Program-made: the position numbers and the translations under genes
NCBI RefSeq assembly: GCF_025244845.1
Contig: NZ_CP104264.1
Coordinates: 3,357,828-3,421,827 of the forward strand
Direction: 5' to 3'
Source: Arthrobacter sp. zg-Y1171
GTDB taxonomy: Bacteria > Actinomycetota > Actinomycetes > Actinomycetales > Micrococcaceae
Length of the DNA: 64,000 nucleotides
The notes under the pieces: model-generated
The model's database searches: none
What the model was told of the DNA's origin: nothing
The model's input: only the letters and a program-made list of their open reading frames with translations
Part shown: in pieces, positions 7,999-18,057 of the stretch
Layout of the letters: every line of letters starts with the position of its first letter
Position numbering within the stretch: position 1 is the stretch's first letter

Positions 7999-9291
7999 CT
8001 ACGTTTTGCGTCCGTTGTCCGGTGCCGCTGCGGCGGGGTCCGCCGCCCCGGCGCCGCCGTCGTCGTTGCTGCGCAGGACCAGGACGGCCGCCAGTGCCGC
8101 CGCCAGCAGCAGCACGCCGACAAAAACCACCAGGAACAGCCAGCCGCCCTGCTGGAAGTAATAGCCGCCCACCCAGCCCAGCAGGCTGGACCCGGTGTAG
8201 TAGAAGAGGTTGTAGAGCGAGGAGGCCTGTGCCCGCCCCTCCCGGGCGAGTAGCGGAGTCCAGCCGGAGGCAATGGAATGCGCGGCGAAGAAACCGGCGG
8301 TGAAGACGAGCAGTCCGGCCACGATGGCCGGAAGGTTCTCGGCCAGCGTCAGGGCAAGACCCACGGCCATGGCACCGAGGGACAGCAGCAGCACCGGCTT
8401 CCGCCCGCCGCGAAGCCGGGCCGCAAGGGTACCGGCGGCCCGGGAGGACCAGGTTCCGGCGAGATAGGCGAGGAACAGGGAGCTGGCCAGGCTCTGGGGC
8501 AGCCCGAAGGGCGGCTCGCCCAGCCGGAAACCCAGGTAGTTGTAAACCGCCACGAACCCGCCCATCAGCAGGAAGCCCTGTGAATACAGGGCCAGCAGCC
8601 GCGGGCTGCGAAGGTTCGCCGCCAGCCGCGCAGCCAGGCCGTGTCCGGAGGCGGCACGGCGGACGGGCAGAAAACCGTGCTGGCGGGGTGCGGTGAGCAT
8701 AAAAACGACTGCGGCTCCGGCTGCCAGGAGACTCACCGCGGCTACACCCACCCGCCAGTTCACCAGTTCCGCCAGGGGCGCGGCCAGGATCCGGCCCGCG
8801 AGACCGCCGATGGTGGTGCCCGAAACGTAGGTCCCGGCCGCCACTGCGGCATGCAGCCTGCTCACTTCCTCGCTGAGGTAAGCCAGCGCCACCGCCGGAA
8901 TCCCGCCCAGCGCCGCCCCCTCAAGGAAGCGGAGTCCCAGCAGCATCGGCAGATTGGGGCTGAGCGGAACGGCCAGGCCCAGCACCACGGCGGCCAGGAT
9001 TGCCAGGCGCATGGCCGGCAGCCGGCCGAACCGGTCCGCTGCGGCGGACCAGGGAATCACCGTGACGGCGAGTCCGAGGGTGGCTGCGGAAACCGTCAAC
9101 GCCGCCGACGAGGCGGAGATACCCAGATCGGCAGCGAGTTCGGGCAGGACTCCCTGCAGGGAGTACAGCTGGGCGAAGGTAGCCACACCGGCCGCGGCCA
9201 GTCCCACCAGGACGCCGCGGTAGCCGGGGCTGCCGCGCCGGTGCCCGGTGAACTGGCCGCTGGACCCGGGCGCGTCATCGCGTCTCGTCAT
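7999..9291 (-). CDS. MFS transporter (YnfM/arabinose-efflux-like)
   Basis: This 430-residue protein is a twelve-segment major facilitator. The loop between segments 2 and 3 reads AADRFGRLPAMR, the MFS signature. The ATG overlaps the TGA of the DUF4031-HD gene (ATGA), so translation is coupled. Helix pattern and length fit drug or sugar efflux permeases of the YnfM type. Two exporters of different families in one unit suggest a shared export or resistance role, but no substrate is indicated. Confidence 0.87.
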   Translation of the reverse strand: MTRRDDAPGSSGQFTGHRRGSPGYRGVLVGLAAAGVATFAQLYSLQGVLPELAADLGISASSAALTVSAATLGLAVTVIPWSAAADRFGRLPAMRLAILAAVVLGLAVPLSPNLPMLLGLRFLEGAALGGIPAVALAYLSEEVSRLHAAVAAGTYVSGTTIGGLAGRILAAPLAELVNWRVGVAAVSLLAAGAAVVFMLTAPRQHGFLPVRRAASGHGLAARLAANLRSPRLLALYSQGFLLMGGFVAVYNYLGFRLGEPPFGLPQSLASSLFLAYLAGTWSSRAAGTLAARLRGGRKPVLLLSLGAMAVGLALTLAENLPAIVAGLLVFTAGFFAAHSIASGWTPLLAREGRAQASSLYNLFYYTGSSLLGWVGGYYFQQGGWLFLVVFVGVLLLAAALAAVLVLRSNDDGGAGAADPAAAAPDNGRKT

Positions 9292-10220
9292 GGCTGGTCC
9301 GTTGCCGCGTCCCGGGCCGTGCCGGCGGGCGCGGTCCTCGATGCCTCGGACGGGTCTTCCGCCAGTTCCGCGGCCAGGTTGCGGCGGGCCCGTTCCTCCC
9401 AGAGCTGCCGGCCGGCGGGCGTCCGGTAGAGCGGATCGGCTGCGGCAAGCTGCCGGACCACCCGGCGTCGTCCGGCAGTGAAGTCATCTGCTGAAAGGTG
9501 CGCGTACTCGGCGCGGACCGCCTGCAGGTAGGCGGCATAGCCCGCCGGGTCGCGGGCCAGCACGGCTAGGTCCGCGTCCGTGAGCAGCGCGCCGTTGCCG
9601 TCCGCCGGAGCCGGATCGTGGCTGGCGGTCAGGCGGATCAGCCGTGCGCATTCGGCGGTCTCGGCCGCAGCTACGCCCGCGCCGGAGAGCAGCTGCTCCG
9701 CCAGCCGGGCCGAGGCATCCTCATCGGCGCCGGCCCGGCCGGTGTACACGGCGTCGTGGAACCAGGCGGCCAGGGCCACGGGGCGGGGCACTTCGCCGCC
9801 GGCAAGCAGGTCCAGGGCCTCCAGGACCTGCAGCAGATGCCTGCGGTCGTGGTAGCGGCGGTGCGGTTCATTCCAGAGCTGGAGCAGGTGTTCGCCCAGC
9901 TCCGGGGTCCCGGGAAGCAGCCGGTTCCACCGGTGGCGCAGCGGGGCGGCAAGGGCAGAGGGACGCTCCCTCGCCGGGATCCGGAGCCCGCTGGAGATCA
10001 GGATGCGGACCAGGTCGCCGCAGCTGACCGGCACGGCCCCAAGCGACACGAGCGCGTCATAGCGTTCCCGGGGCACGTCGTAGTGGTCGCCGTCGAACGC
10101 CCGGTCCGAGATGCCGGCCTCCCGGGTGAACGCGTGCAGCTCGTCCAGCCCGGAGTTGGAGATCAGGTGCGAGAAGAGGGTGTTGTGCGCCGGCCACATC
10201 GGCGGATCGATGTAGATCAT
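9288..10220 (-). CDS. DUF4031 domain fused to an HD-superfamily phosphohydrolase
   Basis: This 310-residue protein begins with a DUF4031 domain (about residues 1-85; MIYIDPPMWPAHNTLFSHLI is typical). It continues into a predicted metal-dependent HD hydrolase (about residues 100-290). Likely metal ligands are the His of YHDRRHLLQVLEAL, the His-Asp of AAWFHDAVY and the Asp of LLTDADLAVL. Fusions or neighbours of these two domains are common in actinobacteria, with no established substrate. The start is placed at the conserved MIYIDPP. It diverges from the BNR-repeat gene 154 bp away and is coupled to the MFS gene by ATGA. Confidence 0.8.
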   Translation of the reverse strand: MIYIDPPMWPAHNTLFSHLISNSGLDELHAFTREAGISDRAFDGDHYDVPRERYDALVSLGAVPVSCGDLVRILISSGLRIPARERPSALAAPLRHRWNRLLPGTPELGEHLLQLWNEPHRRYHDRRHLLQVLEALDLLAGGEVPRPVALAAWFHDAVYTGRAGADEDASARLAEQLLSGAGVAAAETAECARLIRLTASHDPAPADGNGALLTDADLAVLARDPAGYAAYLQAVRAEYAHLSADDFTAGRRRVVRQLAAADPLYRTPAGRQLWEERARRNLAAELAEDPSEASRTAPAGTARDAATDQP

Positions 10221-10374
10221 GGACGCCGGGTTTCCGGCTGCAGCAACAGCATCCTGTATGTCTATCGCACCCGGGGCAGCAATTTCCATGCGGCAGCGCA
10301 TCCGTCGGACCGCCGGGCAGCCGGTCTTTGCGCAACCCCTTGTTCCGGGGACCCCCCGGTGCTGGAATAACCGC

Positions 10375-11520
10375 ATGGATGCCGTGCCCGAAGCGATGCC
10401 CGCCGCCGACCCCGCTGCCGTGCCCGCCGCCGCATCCCCCGGTGCCTCCACCGTCGTCGCCATCGGGACCCGCAAGGGCCTGTGGCTGGCCACGAGCCCC
10501 GACCGCCGCAACTGGGAGCTGCGCGGGCCGGAGTTTGCGATGACGGAGGTCCCGTCCCTGGCCTTTGACGCCCGCAGCGGGACCCCGCGCCTGCTGGCCG
10601 GCGTCCGGTCCGAGTGGTGGGGCACCAATGTCGCGATTTCGGATGACCTGGGGCGGACCTGGCAGGAACCCGAGCAGGCGGCCATTGCCTTTCCGGAGGA
10701 CACCGGCGCCTCGCTGGAGCGCATTTGGCAGCTGGCGCCGGACAACGCGGACCGGCCGGGCGTTGTCTGGGCGGGCTGCGAACCGATCTCCGTGTTCCGC
10801 TCCCAGGACGGCGGCAAGCACTTCGAACTGGTGCGGGGGTTGTGGGACCACCCGCACCGCACCCAGTGGGGTGCCGGCTACGGCGGCCCGGCCGCCCATA
10901 CGGTCCTGCCCAGCCCCAGCGACGATTCCGTCCACGTGGCGATCAGCAGCGGCGGGGTCTACCGCTCCGATGACCGCGGGGAGACCTGGGACGCATTCAA
11001 CACCGGCATCATCGCGGACTTTATGCCGGAGAAGTATCCCGAGTTCGGGCAGTGCGTGCACAAGGTTGCCCGGGACGCGGGCAACCCGCAGCGGCTATAC
11101 GCCCAGAACCACGGCGGGGTGTACCGCAGCGACGACGCCGGCGGACAGTGGTTGTCCATTGCGGACGGCCTTCCCGCGGATTTCGGTTTCGTGATGCTTG
11201 CCCACCCCACCCGCCCGGATACCATCTGGACCATTCCGCTGGGTTCGGCGGGGGAACGCAATCCGCCGCAGGGCCGCCCGGCGGTATACCGCAGCACAAA
11301 TGCAGGCGGGAGCTGGGAGCGGTTCGACGCCGGTCTGCCCGCCTATGATTTCAACGCCGTGCTGCGCGATGCCGCCTACGTGGACGACGCCGATCCCGCC
11401 GGCATCTACTTCGGTACCCGCGGCGGCGAGGTGTATGCGAGCGCCGACGAGGGCGAGAGCTTTCACCTGGTGGCAGCCAATCTTCCGGATGTGCTCTGTG
11501 TCCGCGCCGTTGCGGCCTGA
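10375..11520 (+). CDS. BNR/sialidase-like beta-propeller protein
   Basis: This 381-residue protein has repeated Asp-box (BNR) motifs of the form S-x-D-x-G-x-T-W: SDDLGRTW, SQDGGKHF, SDDRGETW, SDDAGGQW, STNAGGSW and SADEGESF. These mark a six-bladed propeller as in exo-sialidases and photosystem assembly factors. No signal peptide is seen, so it is probably cytoplasmic, and the arginine triad of true sialidases cannot be confirmed by eye. A glycosidase name would be risky. The downstream ThiS/MoaD-like gene overlaps its 3-prime end, which indicates a joint function. Confidence 0.8.
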   Translation: MDAVPEAMPAADPAAVPAAASPGASTVVAIGTRKGLWLATSPDRRNWELRGPEFAMTEVPSLAFDARSGTPRLLAGVRSEWWGTNVAISDDLGRTWQEPEQAAIAFPEDTGASLERIWQLAPDNADRPGVVWAGCEPISVFRSQDGGKHFELVRGLWDHPHRTQWGAGYGGPAAHTVLPSPSDDSVHVAISSGGVYRSDDRGETWDAFNTGIIADFMPEKYPEFGQCVHKVARDAGNPQRLYAQNHGGVYRSDDAGGQWLSIADGLPADFGFVMLAHPTRPDTIWTIPLGSAGERNPPQGRPAVYRSTNAGGSWERFDAGLPAYDFNAVLRDAAYVDDADPAGIYFGTRGGEVYASADEGESFHLVAANLPDVLCVRAVAA

Positions 11521-11836
11521 CGCTCCCGGCCGCACCGACGTCGAGCTGTTGCTCCCGGCGGCGCTGGCCGACGCCGCGGACGGACGCCGCCTGTTGACGC
11601 TTCGTCCCGCGCCTGGCGAAGGCACACCGGAAAACATCACCGTTGCGGATGTCCTGGCGCTCCTGCAGTCCGATTTCGCCGGTGTGTACCGCCGGATCTG
11701 CGACGAGACCGGGGAGCTGCGCCGCTATGTGAACCTGTACCTGGACGGCGAGGACATCCGGGACCTGGACGGCGCTTCCACCGTGCTGCCCGCCCGTGCG
11801 GAGCTTCTGGTCCTGCAGTCGATCGCCGGCGGGTGA
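11489..11836 (+). CDS. ThiS/MoaD-like ubiquitin-fold protein ending in Gly-Gly
   Basis: This protein of about 115 residues has a beta-grasp sulfur-carrier pattern. It carries the fold elements ITVADVLALL, YVNLYLDGEDIRDLDG and LVLQSIAGG, and its last two residues are Gly-Gly as in ThiS, MoaD and ubiquitin-like modifiers. Start choice is uncertain: ATG 11489 overlaps the BNR gene by 32 bases, and GTG 11498 is also possible. No E1-like activating enzyme (ThiF/MoeB) or other thiamine or molybdopterin gene is nearby, so the acceptor pathway is unknown. The pairing with a beta-propeller protein suggests a dedicated role. Confidence 0.78.
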   Translation: MCSVSAPLRPDAPGRTDVELLLPAALADAADGRRLLTLRPAPGEGTPENITVADVLALLQSDFAGVYRRICDETGELRRYVNLYLDGEDIRDLDGASTVLPARAELLVLQSIAGG

Positions 11837-11850
11837 GGATAGTTAAAAGG

Positions 11851-11887
11851 AACGGGCGCTTTACGCATTTCGCGTAAAGCGCCCGTT
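11851..11887. terminator. Perfect 16-bp hairpin between convergent genes
   Basis: The arms 11851-11866 and 11872-11887 pair perfectly around a 5-base loop (ATTTC). The hairpin is placed between the ends of the ThiS-like gene (+) and rpf (-). On the minus strand it is followed by CCTTTT, so intrinsic termination is better supported for rpf; on the plus strand it has no T tract. It probably serves both. Confidence 0.75.
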
Positions 11888-11943
11888 CTGCTTCGATCGC
11901 CGCACTAAGGCGGAACAGCTACCGAAGACTCACGCTGCCGTGA

Positions 11944-13395
<1,452 letters not shown>

Positions 13396-15393
13396 GTGCT
13401 CACATTCTTCAATGCGCTCAAACGCATTCTGGTCGGGCGTCCTTACGGCAACGAACGGCTCTCGCACACCCTCCTCCCCAAGCGGATTGCGCTCCCGGTT
13501 TTCGCCTCGGACGCCCTCTCATCTGCTGCCTATGCGCCCGATGAGATTCTCCTTACCCTGGCCCTGGCCGGCGTGGCTGCCGTGACCCTGTCCCCCTGGG
13601 TGGGGCTGGCCGTTATTGTCGTCCTGCTCACGGTGGTGGCGTCCTACCGCCAGAACGTCCACGCCTACCCGTCCGGCGGCGGCGACTACGAAATCGCGAG
13701 CACCAACCTGGGCAAGCCCGCCGGCCTGACCGTCGCCTCCGCACTGCTGGTGGACTACGTGCTCACCGTCGCTGTGTCGATGTCCTCGGCGGCGTCCTAC
13801 CTCGTGACGGCCATCCCCGCGCTGCACGGCACCCAGGCCACCATCGCCGTGATCGGGGTGGCCGTACTGGTCCTGGTGAACCTGCGCGGCATCCGGGAGG
13901 CCGGCGCCTTGTTTGCCGTACCTACCTACATCTTCATGCTCTCCGTACTGGGCATGTGCCTCACCGGCTTCCTCCAGTTCCTCAGCGGAGACCTCCGCCA
14001 GGCCCCCTCGGCATCCTTTGAACTGGTGCGGGAATCCGGTTTCGACGAAGGGCTCGTAGGACTTGCCGGCGTCCTCCTGCTGCTGCGGGCCTTTTCCTCC
14101 GGCGCAGCCGCACTGACCGGCGTTGAAGCCATCAGCAACGGCGTCCCCACGTTCCGCAAACCCAAGAGCGCCAATGCCGCCACCACCCTCTTGCTCCTGG
14201 GCGTGATTTCCGCTGCCATGATCGGCGGGATCATCGCCATGGCCAACCTCACCAAGGTCCATGTCGCCCAGGACCCGGCCACCCAGCTCACATCCAACGG
14301 TTCACCCGTGGGCGAGGACTACGTGCAGCATCCGGTGATCAGCCAGTTGGCGGAGACCATCTTCGGCGACGGCAGCATCGCGTTCTACCTTGTCGTGGCC
14401 GCCACCGGGCTGATCCTGGTCTTTGCCTCCAATACCGCGTTCAACGGCTTCCCCGTGCTGGCCTCGATCCTGGCCAAGGACGGGTTCCTCCCGCGCCAGA
14501 TGCGCACCCGCGGGGACCGGCTGGCGTTCAGCAACGGCATCATTTCGCTCGGCCTGGGCGCCCTGGTGCTTATCGTGGCCTTCGACGCCGATGTCACCCA
14601 GCTGATCCAGCTCTATATTGTCGGGGTCTTCGTCTCCTTCACCGCCAGCCAGCTGGGTATGATCCGGCACTGGACCGGCAAGCTGCGCACCGAGCGGGAT
14701 AAGGACGTACGACGCCGGATGCAGCGTTCCCGGGCGATCAACTCCCTCGGCTTCGGCATGACGGCCCTGGTGCTGCTCATCGTCATCATCACCAAGTTCA
14801 CCCACGGCGCGTGGATTGCCCTGCTGGCCATGGCCGTGCTCTACGTGATCATGTACAGCATCCGGGTCCACTACGACACGGTTGCCCGCGAGCTGGCGCT
14901 CAGCGCTGACGACCACGGCCTGGCCCTGCCCTCCCGGGTCAATGCGGTGATCCTGATTTCGCAGGTCCACAAGCCGGCCCTGCGGGCCATTGCCTATGCG
15001 CGGGCGTCCCGTCCCTCCAGCTTGAACGCGATCATTGTGGATCTTGATCCGGAGGACACCCGCCGCACGCTGGCTGACTGGGAGCGGCTGCAGATTCCCG
15101 TGCCGCTGACGGTCCTCTCCTCGCCGTACCGCGAGACCATCTCCCCGGTGCTGGCGTACCTGCGCGATGCCCGGCGAAACGCGCCGCGGGAACTGTTCGT
15201 GGTCTACATTCCGGAGTACGTGGTGGGCCGTTGGTGGGAGCAGCTGGTGCATAACCAGACCGCCCTGCGCATCAAGGCCCGGCTCCACTTCGAGCCGGCC
15301 ATCATGGTTGCCTCCGTGCCGTGGCAGCTGGCGTCCAGCCACGATGCCCACGGAGAGCCGGCGGGCGGCCCCGGCGCGTCAAACCGGGGCTAG
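13396..15393 (+). CDS. kimA: KimA-like potassium importer (APC superfamily)
   Basis: This 665-residue APC-superfamily permease has about twelve membrane segments and a soluble C-terminal domain of about 200 residues. It closely resembles Bacillus subtilis KimA as I recall it. Matching stretches are SDALSSAAYAPDEIL, YPSGGGDYEI, LLVDYVLTVAVS and FSSGAAALTGVEAISN, and the C-terminal domain has the same LFVVYIPEYV...HNQTALRIKARL arrangement. KimA is a high-affinity potassium importer inhibited by c-di-AMP. The GTG at 13396 aligns with the KimA N-terminus but has no ribosome binding site, so the message may be leaderless. It is divergent from rpf. Confidence 0.8.
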   Translation: MLTFFNALKRILVGRPYGNERLSHTLLPKRIALPVFASDALSSAAYAPDEILLTLALAGVAAVTLSPWVGLAVIVVLLTVVASYRQNVHAYPSGGGDYEIASTNLGKPAGLTVASALLVDYVLTVAVSMSSAASYLVTAIPALHGTQATIAVIGVAVLVLVNLRGIREAGALFAVPTYIFMLSVLGMCLTGFLQFLSGDLRQAPSASFELVRESGFDEGLVGLAGVLLLLRAFSSGAAALTGVEAISNGVPTFRKPKSANAATTLLLLGVISAAMIGGIIAMANLTKVHVAQDPATQLTSNGSPVGEDYVQHPVISQLAETIFGDGSIAFYLVVAATGLILVFASNTAFNGFPVLASILAKDGFLPRQMRTRGDRLAFSNGIISLGLGALVLIVAFDADVTQLIQLYIVGVFVSFTASQLGMIRHWTGKLRTERDKDVRRRMQRSRAINSLGFGMTALVLLIVIITKFTHGAWIALLAMAVLYVIMYSIRVHYDTVARELALSADDHGLALPSRVNAVILISQVHKPALRAIAYARASRPSSLNAIIVDLDPEDTRRTLADWERLQIPVPLTVLSSPYRETISPVLAYLRDARRNAPRELFVVYIPEYVVGRWWEQLVHNQTALRIKARLHFEPAIMVASVPWQLASSHDAHGEPAGGPGASNRG

Positions 15394-15426
15394 GCGCGGC
15401 CGGGGCGCCTACTCCCCCGGGGGCGC

Positions 15427-16047
15427 CTACTTTCCGGCGCGGCCGGCGAGGATTGACCGGTAGGCGTACTCAGTAAGCCTGCCGTCCTGCACGGCCTGCT
15501 CCACGACAGCAAAGGAGCGCGCACCGGCGTCGCTGCTGTACGGGAAGTGGATGAGCTCTGCAATGAGCTCCCATTCCTCGGTAATCGAGTCGATGAGATC
15601 GCCCGGGGTCTCTTCAGCGGACGGGCCTCCGCCCAGGACAGTCCACTCGCCGTCGGGCACCCGGTAGGCCTGCAGCCGGTCCAGGTCCGCCTCAAGTTCC
15701 GCCAGGGAGTCGTACTCCGTCTGTGCCACGGGGGGAACGGAGCCGTCCGGTGTCGCCAGCTGGCTGACGAAGGTGCTCTCGGAAGACGGGTAGATGGAGG
15801 TGGGGACGGGTTCGCCTTCCTCCAGGTACGCCGGCAGCTGGGACGGCATCCAGTACCAGGCGTCGCCCTGGTCAGGGCCGCCGGGCTGGTCCCGCTCGCT
15901 GATCCAGCCGCGGGCGGTCAGCAGTGCCTCTGCCTCATCGCTGAAGTAGGCGGTTTCGCCGCGCAGCAGGGCATTGACTTCATGCTCGGCGCGGCGGGCC
16001 TGCTTCTTTTTGGAAACAGCTTTCTTGCGGGGCTTGGACTTGGGCAT
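15427..16047 (-). CDS. Hypothetical acidic protein with a basic N-terminus
   Basis: This 206-residue protein starts with a Lys/Arg-rich tail (MPKSKPRKKAVSKKKQARR) followed by an acidic soluble domain with tryptophan and proline-rich turns. No transmembrane segment or known motif is seen. AGGAG precedes the ATG. It lies 52 bp downstream of dnaB on the same strand and is probably cotranscribed with it. A nucleic-acid-binding N-terminus is possible but unproven. It converges on kimA; the 33-bp gap contains a repeated GGCGCCTACT. Confidence 0.75.
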   Translation of the reverse strand: MPKSKPRKKAVSKKKQARRAEHEVNALLRGETAYFSDEAEALLTARGWISERDQPGGPDQGDAWYWMPSQLPAYLEEGEPVPTSIYPSSESTFVSQLATPDGSVPPVAQTEYDSLAELEADLDRLQAYRVPDGEWTVLGGGPSAEETPGDLIDSITEEWELIAELIHFPYSSDAGARSFAVVEQAVQDGRLTEYAYRSILAGRAGK

Positions 16048-16099
16048 GCTGGATCTCCTGCGGCGGTGGGGGAAAGCGGTGGAGGGGTGAACGCGGCGG

Positions 16100-17482
16100 C
16101 TAGAAGCCGCTGCCGCCCTCAACCGCCATGTTCGAGAAGCGTGAATAGTGGCCCTGGAACCCTACGACGATGGTCTTGGTGGGGCCGTTACGGTGCTTGG
16201 CCACAATGACGTCGGCCTCGCCGGCGCGCGGCGATTCCTTGTCGTAGATGTCCTCGCGGTGCAGCAGGATGACCATGTCCGCATCCTGCTCGATGGAGCC
16301 CGATTCACGCAGATCGGAGACCATGGGCTTCTTGTCGGTGCGCTGCTCCGAACCTCGGTTCAGCTGCGACAACGCGATCACGGGGACTTCGAGCTCCTTG
16401 GCCAGCAGCTTCAGGGCACGTGAGAACTCGGAGACTTCCTGCTGACGGGATTCCACGCGCTTGCCCGAGGACATCAGCTGGAGGTAGTCCAGCACCACGA
16501 GCTTGAGGTCGTGGCGCTGCTTCAGGCGGCGGCACTTCGCACGGATCTCCATCAGGGACATGTTCGGGCTGTCATCGATGAACAGCGGCGCATCATTCAT
16601 GCGCCCCATCGTGGTGGCAATCTTGCCCCACTGTTCGTCCTTGATGGTGCCCTTGCGCAGGTCCTGAAGCCCGATGGTCGCTTCAGCCGAGAGCAGGCGC
16701 ATGGCGATTTCGTTGCGGCCCATTTCGAGGGAGAAGAAGACGGTGGTCATGTTGTTCTTGATGGCCGCGGACCGGGCGAAGTCCAGCGCGAAGGTGGACT
16801 TTCCGACGGCCGGACGGGCAGCGATAACGATCATCTGGCCCGGGTGCAGGCCCTGGGTGAGCTCGTCCAGTTCGTAGAAGCCGGTGGGCACGCCGGTCAT
16901 GCCTTCGCCGCGGTGCCCGGCGGACTCAATCTCGTCCACCGTGCCCTCGATGATGTCCTTCAGGGGCACGTAGTCTTCAGCAGTCCGCCGCTCGGCCACG
17001 GCGTAGATTTCTGCCTGGGCAGCGTTGACAATGTCATCCACTTCCATGCCCTCGTTGGAGTAGCCCAACTGGACAATCTTGGTGCCGGCACCAACAAGGC
17101 GGCGGAGAACCGCCCGCTCGCGCACGATTTCGGCATAGAAGCCGGCATTGGCCGCGGTGGGAACGGACTGGATCAGCTCGTGCAGGTAGGCCGGTCCGCC
17201 GATCCGGCCAATCTCGCCCCGCTTGGTGAGTTCATCCGAAACGGTGACGGCATCGGCCGGTTCCCCGCGGCCGTAGAGATCAATGATGGCCTCGTAGATG
17301 GCCTCATGTGCAGGGCGGTAGAAGTCCAGCCCGCGCAGGACTTCCACGCAGTCTGCGATGGCATCCTTGGAGAGCATCATGCCGCCAAGCACCGATTGTT
17401 CTGCAACCAGGTCCTGCGGCGGTGTCCTCGCGAAGTCCGGACTTGATGTTGATGCCGGGGAGTCCGTATGCGTGAGCGACAC
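16100..17482 (-). CDS. dnaB: Replicative DNA helicase DnaB
   Basis: This 460-residue protein has the N-terminal DnaB domain (from about residue 22, DLVAEQSVLGGMML) and the RecA-like DnaB_C domain with Walker A ARPAVGKST, Walker B-like LVVLDYLQLM and the C-terminal ESGSIEQDADMVILLHRED. It unwinds DNA as a hexamer at the fork. No intein is present, unlike in some actinobacteria. The GTG at 17482 is preferred because AAAGGG lies 5-6 bases upstream; ATG 17497 has no such site. An unusual DnaA-box cluster lies upstream. Confidence 0.97.
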   Translation of the reverse strand: MSLTHTDSPASTSSPDFARTPPQDLVAEQSVLGGMMLSKDAIADCVEVLRGLDFYRPAHEAIYEAIIDLYGRGEPADAVTVSDELTKRGEIGRIGGPAYLHELIQSVPTAANAGFYAEIVRERAVLRRLVGAGTKIVQLGYSNEGMEVDDIVNAAQAEIYAVAERRTAEDYVPLKDIIEGTVDEIESAGHRGEGMTGVPTGFYELDELTQGLHPGQMIVIAARPAVGKSTFALDFARSAAIKNNMTTVFFSLEMGRNEIAMRLLSAEATIGLQDLRKGTIKDEQWGKIATTMGRMNDAPLFIDDSPNMSLMEIRAKCRRLKQRHDLKLVVLDYLQLMSSGKRVESRQQEVSEFSRALKLLAKELEVPVIALSQLNRGSEQRTDKKPMVSDLRESGSIEQDADMVILLHREDIYDKESPRAGEADVIVAKHRNGPTKTIVVGFQGHYSRFSNMAVEGGSGF

Positions 17483-17497
17483 TGTGACCCTTTCCAT

Positions 17498-18000
17498 AAA
17501 GGCTAAGACGTTTCGATCCCTGCCCTGCCGGAGGGCTTGCTTATCTCTATCAGCCCGCACTGACTATCGCCGGAACGGCGGCGGCGTGCTGACGGATCCG
17601 AGCCGGCGGACATGCGTCTGAAGAAGGGATTCACCGCAACCGTATGCCTCCTTCGCCCTACCGACAAACGAGTTATCCACAGGTCCTGTGGACAGGCTGT
17701 GCATAACGCGGCGTGTCTTGTGCACAGGCTGGGCATAAGCATGTGGATAAATCTTAGTTTTTTCCACAAAAGGGGCTCTGACTAGGGCAAACGCTTGTCC
17801 ACACCTGTGTAAACAAACTATTTTTCCGCCGCGCCCGGCTGCCGGTGCCGTGTTGACAGCAGCTCAAAACAGGCCTAGGAGTGCCGAAATCCACAAATAC
17901 CCCCCGCGATATCCACAACAGCAGTCTCAACGGAGCATGGATTGCGTACGTCTGCTGCCGGGGCATGCAGAACGGCGGCCGGATCAGCGGTTCCCCGCAC
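17498..18000. other. Intergenic region between dnaB and the rplI terminator
   Basis: No gene is supported in this stretch. The left part (to about 17660) has no recognised site. The centre holds the DnaA-box cluster. The right part contains TTGACA at 17853-17858 on the plus strand, but no plus-strand gene follows. Local AT content is clearly higher than in the flanking genes between 17660 and 17830. Confidence 0.6.
17673..17917. promoter_or_regulatory. DnaA-box cluster upstream of dnaB
   Basis: Exact or near matches to the DnaA box TTWTNCACA occur in both orientations: 17673-17681 TTATCCACA (+), 17698-17706 TTATGCACA (-), 17718-17726 TTGTGCACA (+, one mismatch), 17742-17750 TTATCCACA (-), 17759-17767 TTTTCCACA (+), 17795-17803 TTGTCCACA (+, one mismatch) and 17909-17917 ATATCCACA (+, one mismatch). 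The first six fall within 131 bp at spacings of 17-36 bp. The region lies far from the presumed oriC at the right end. DnaA control of dnaB transcription or DnaA titration is the likely role. Confidence 0.75.
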
Positions 18001-18040
18001 AAAAAAAGCACCCCCCGGCCCGAAGGCAGGAGGGTGCTTT
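18001..18040 (-). terminator. Intrinsic terminator after rplI
   Basis: On the minus strand AAAGCACCC pairs with GGGTGCTTT around a GC-rich loop, and the stem runs straight into seven consecutive T residues. It is 18 bp past the rplI stop and closes the rpsF-ssb-rpsR-rplI operon. Confidence 0.92.
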
Positions 18041-18057
18041 GGTGTCTGCGTCAGACG

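Noticed and set aside
15406-15426. Repeated GGCGCCTACT between kimA and the hypothetical gene considered as a terminator
   Set aside because: The copies are direct, not inverted, so they do not by themselves form a hairpin; no T tract is present.
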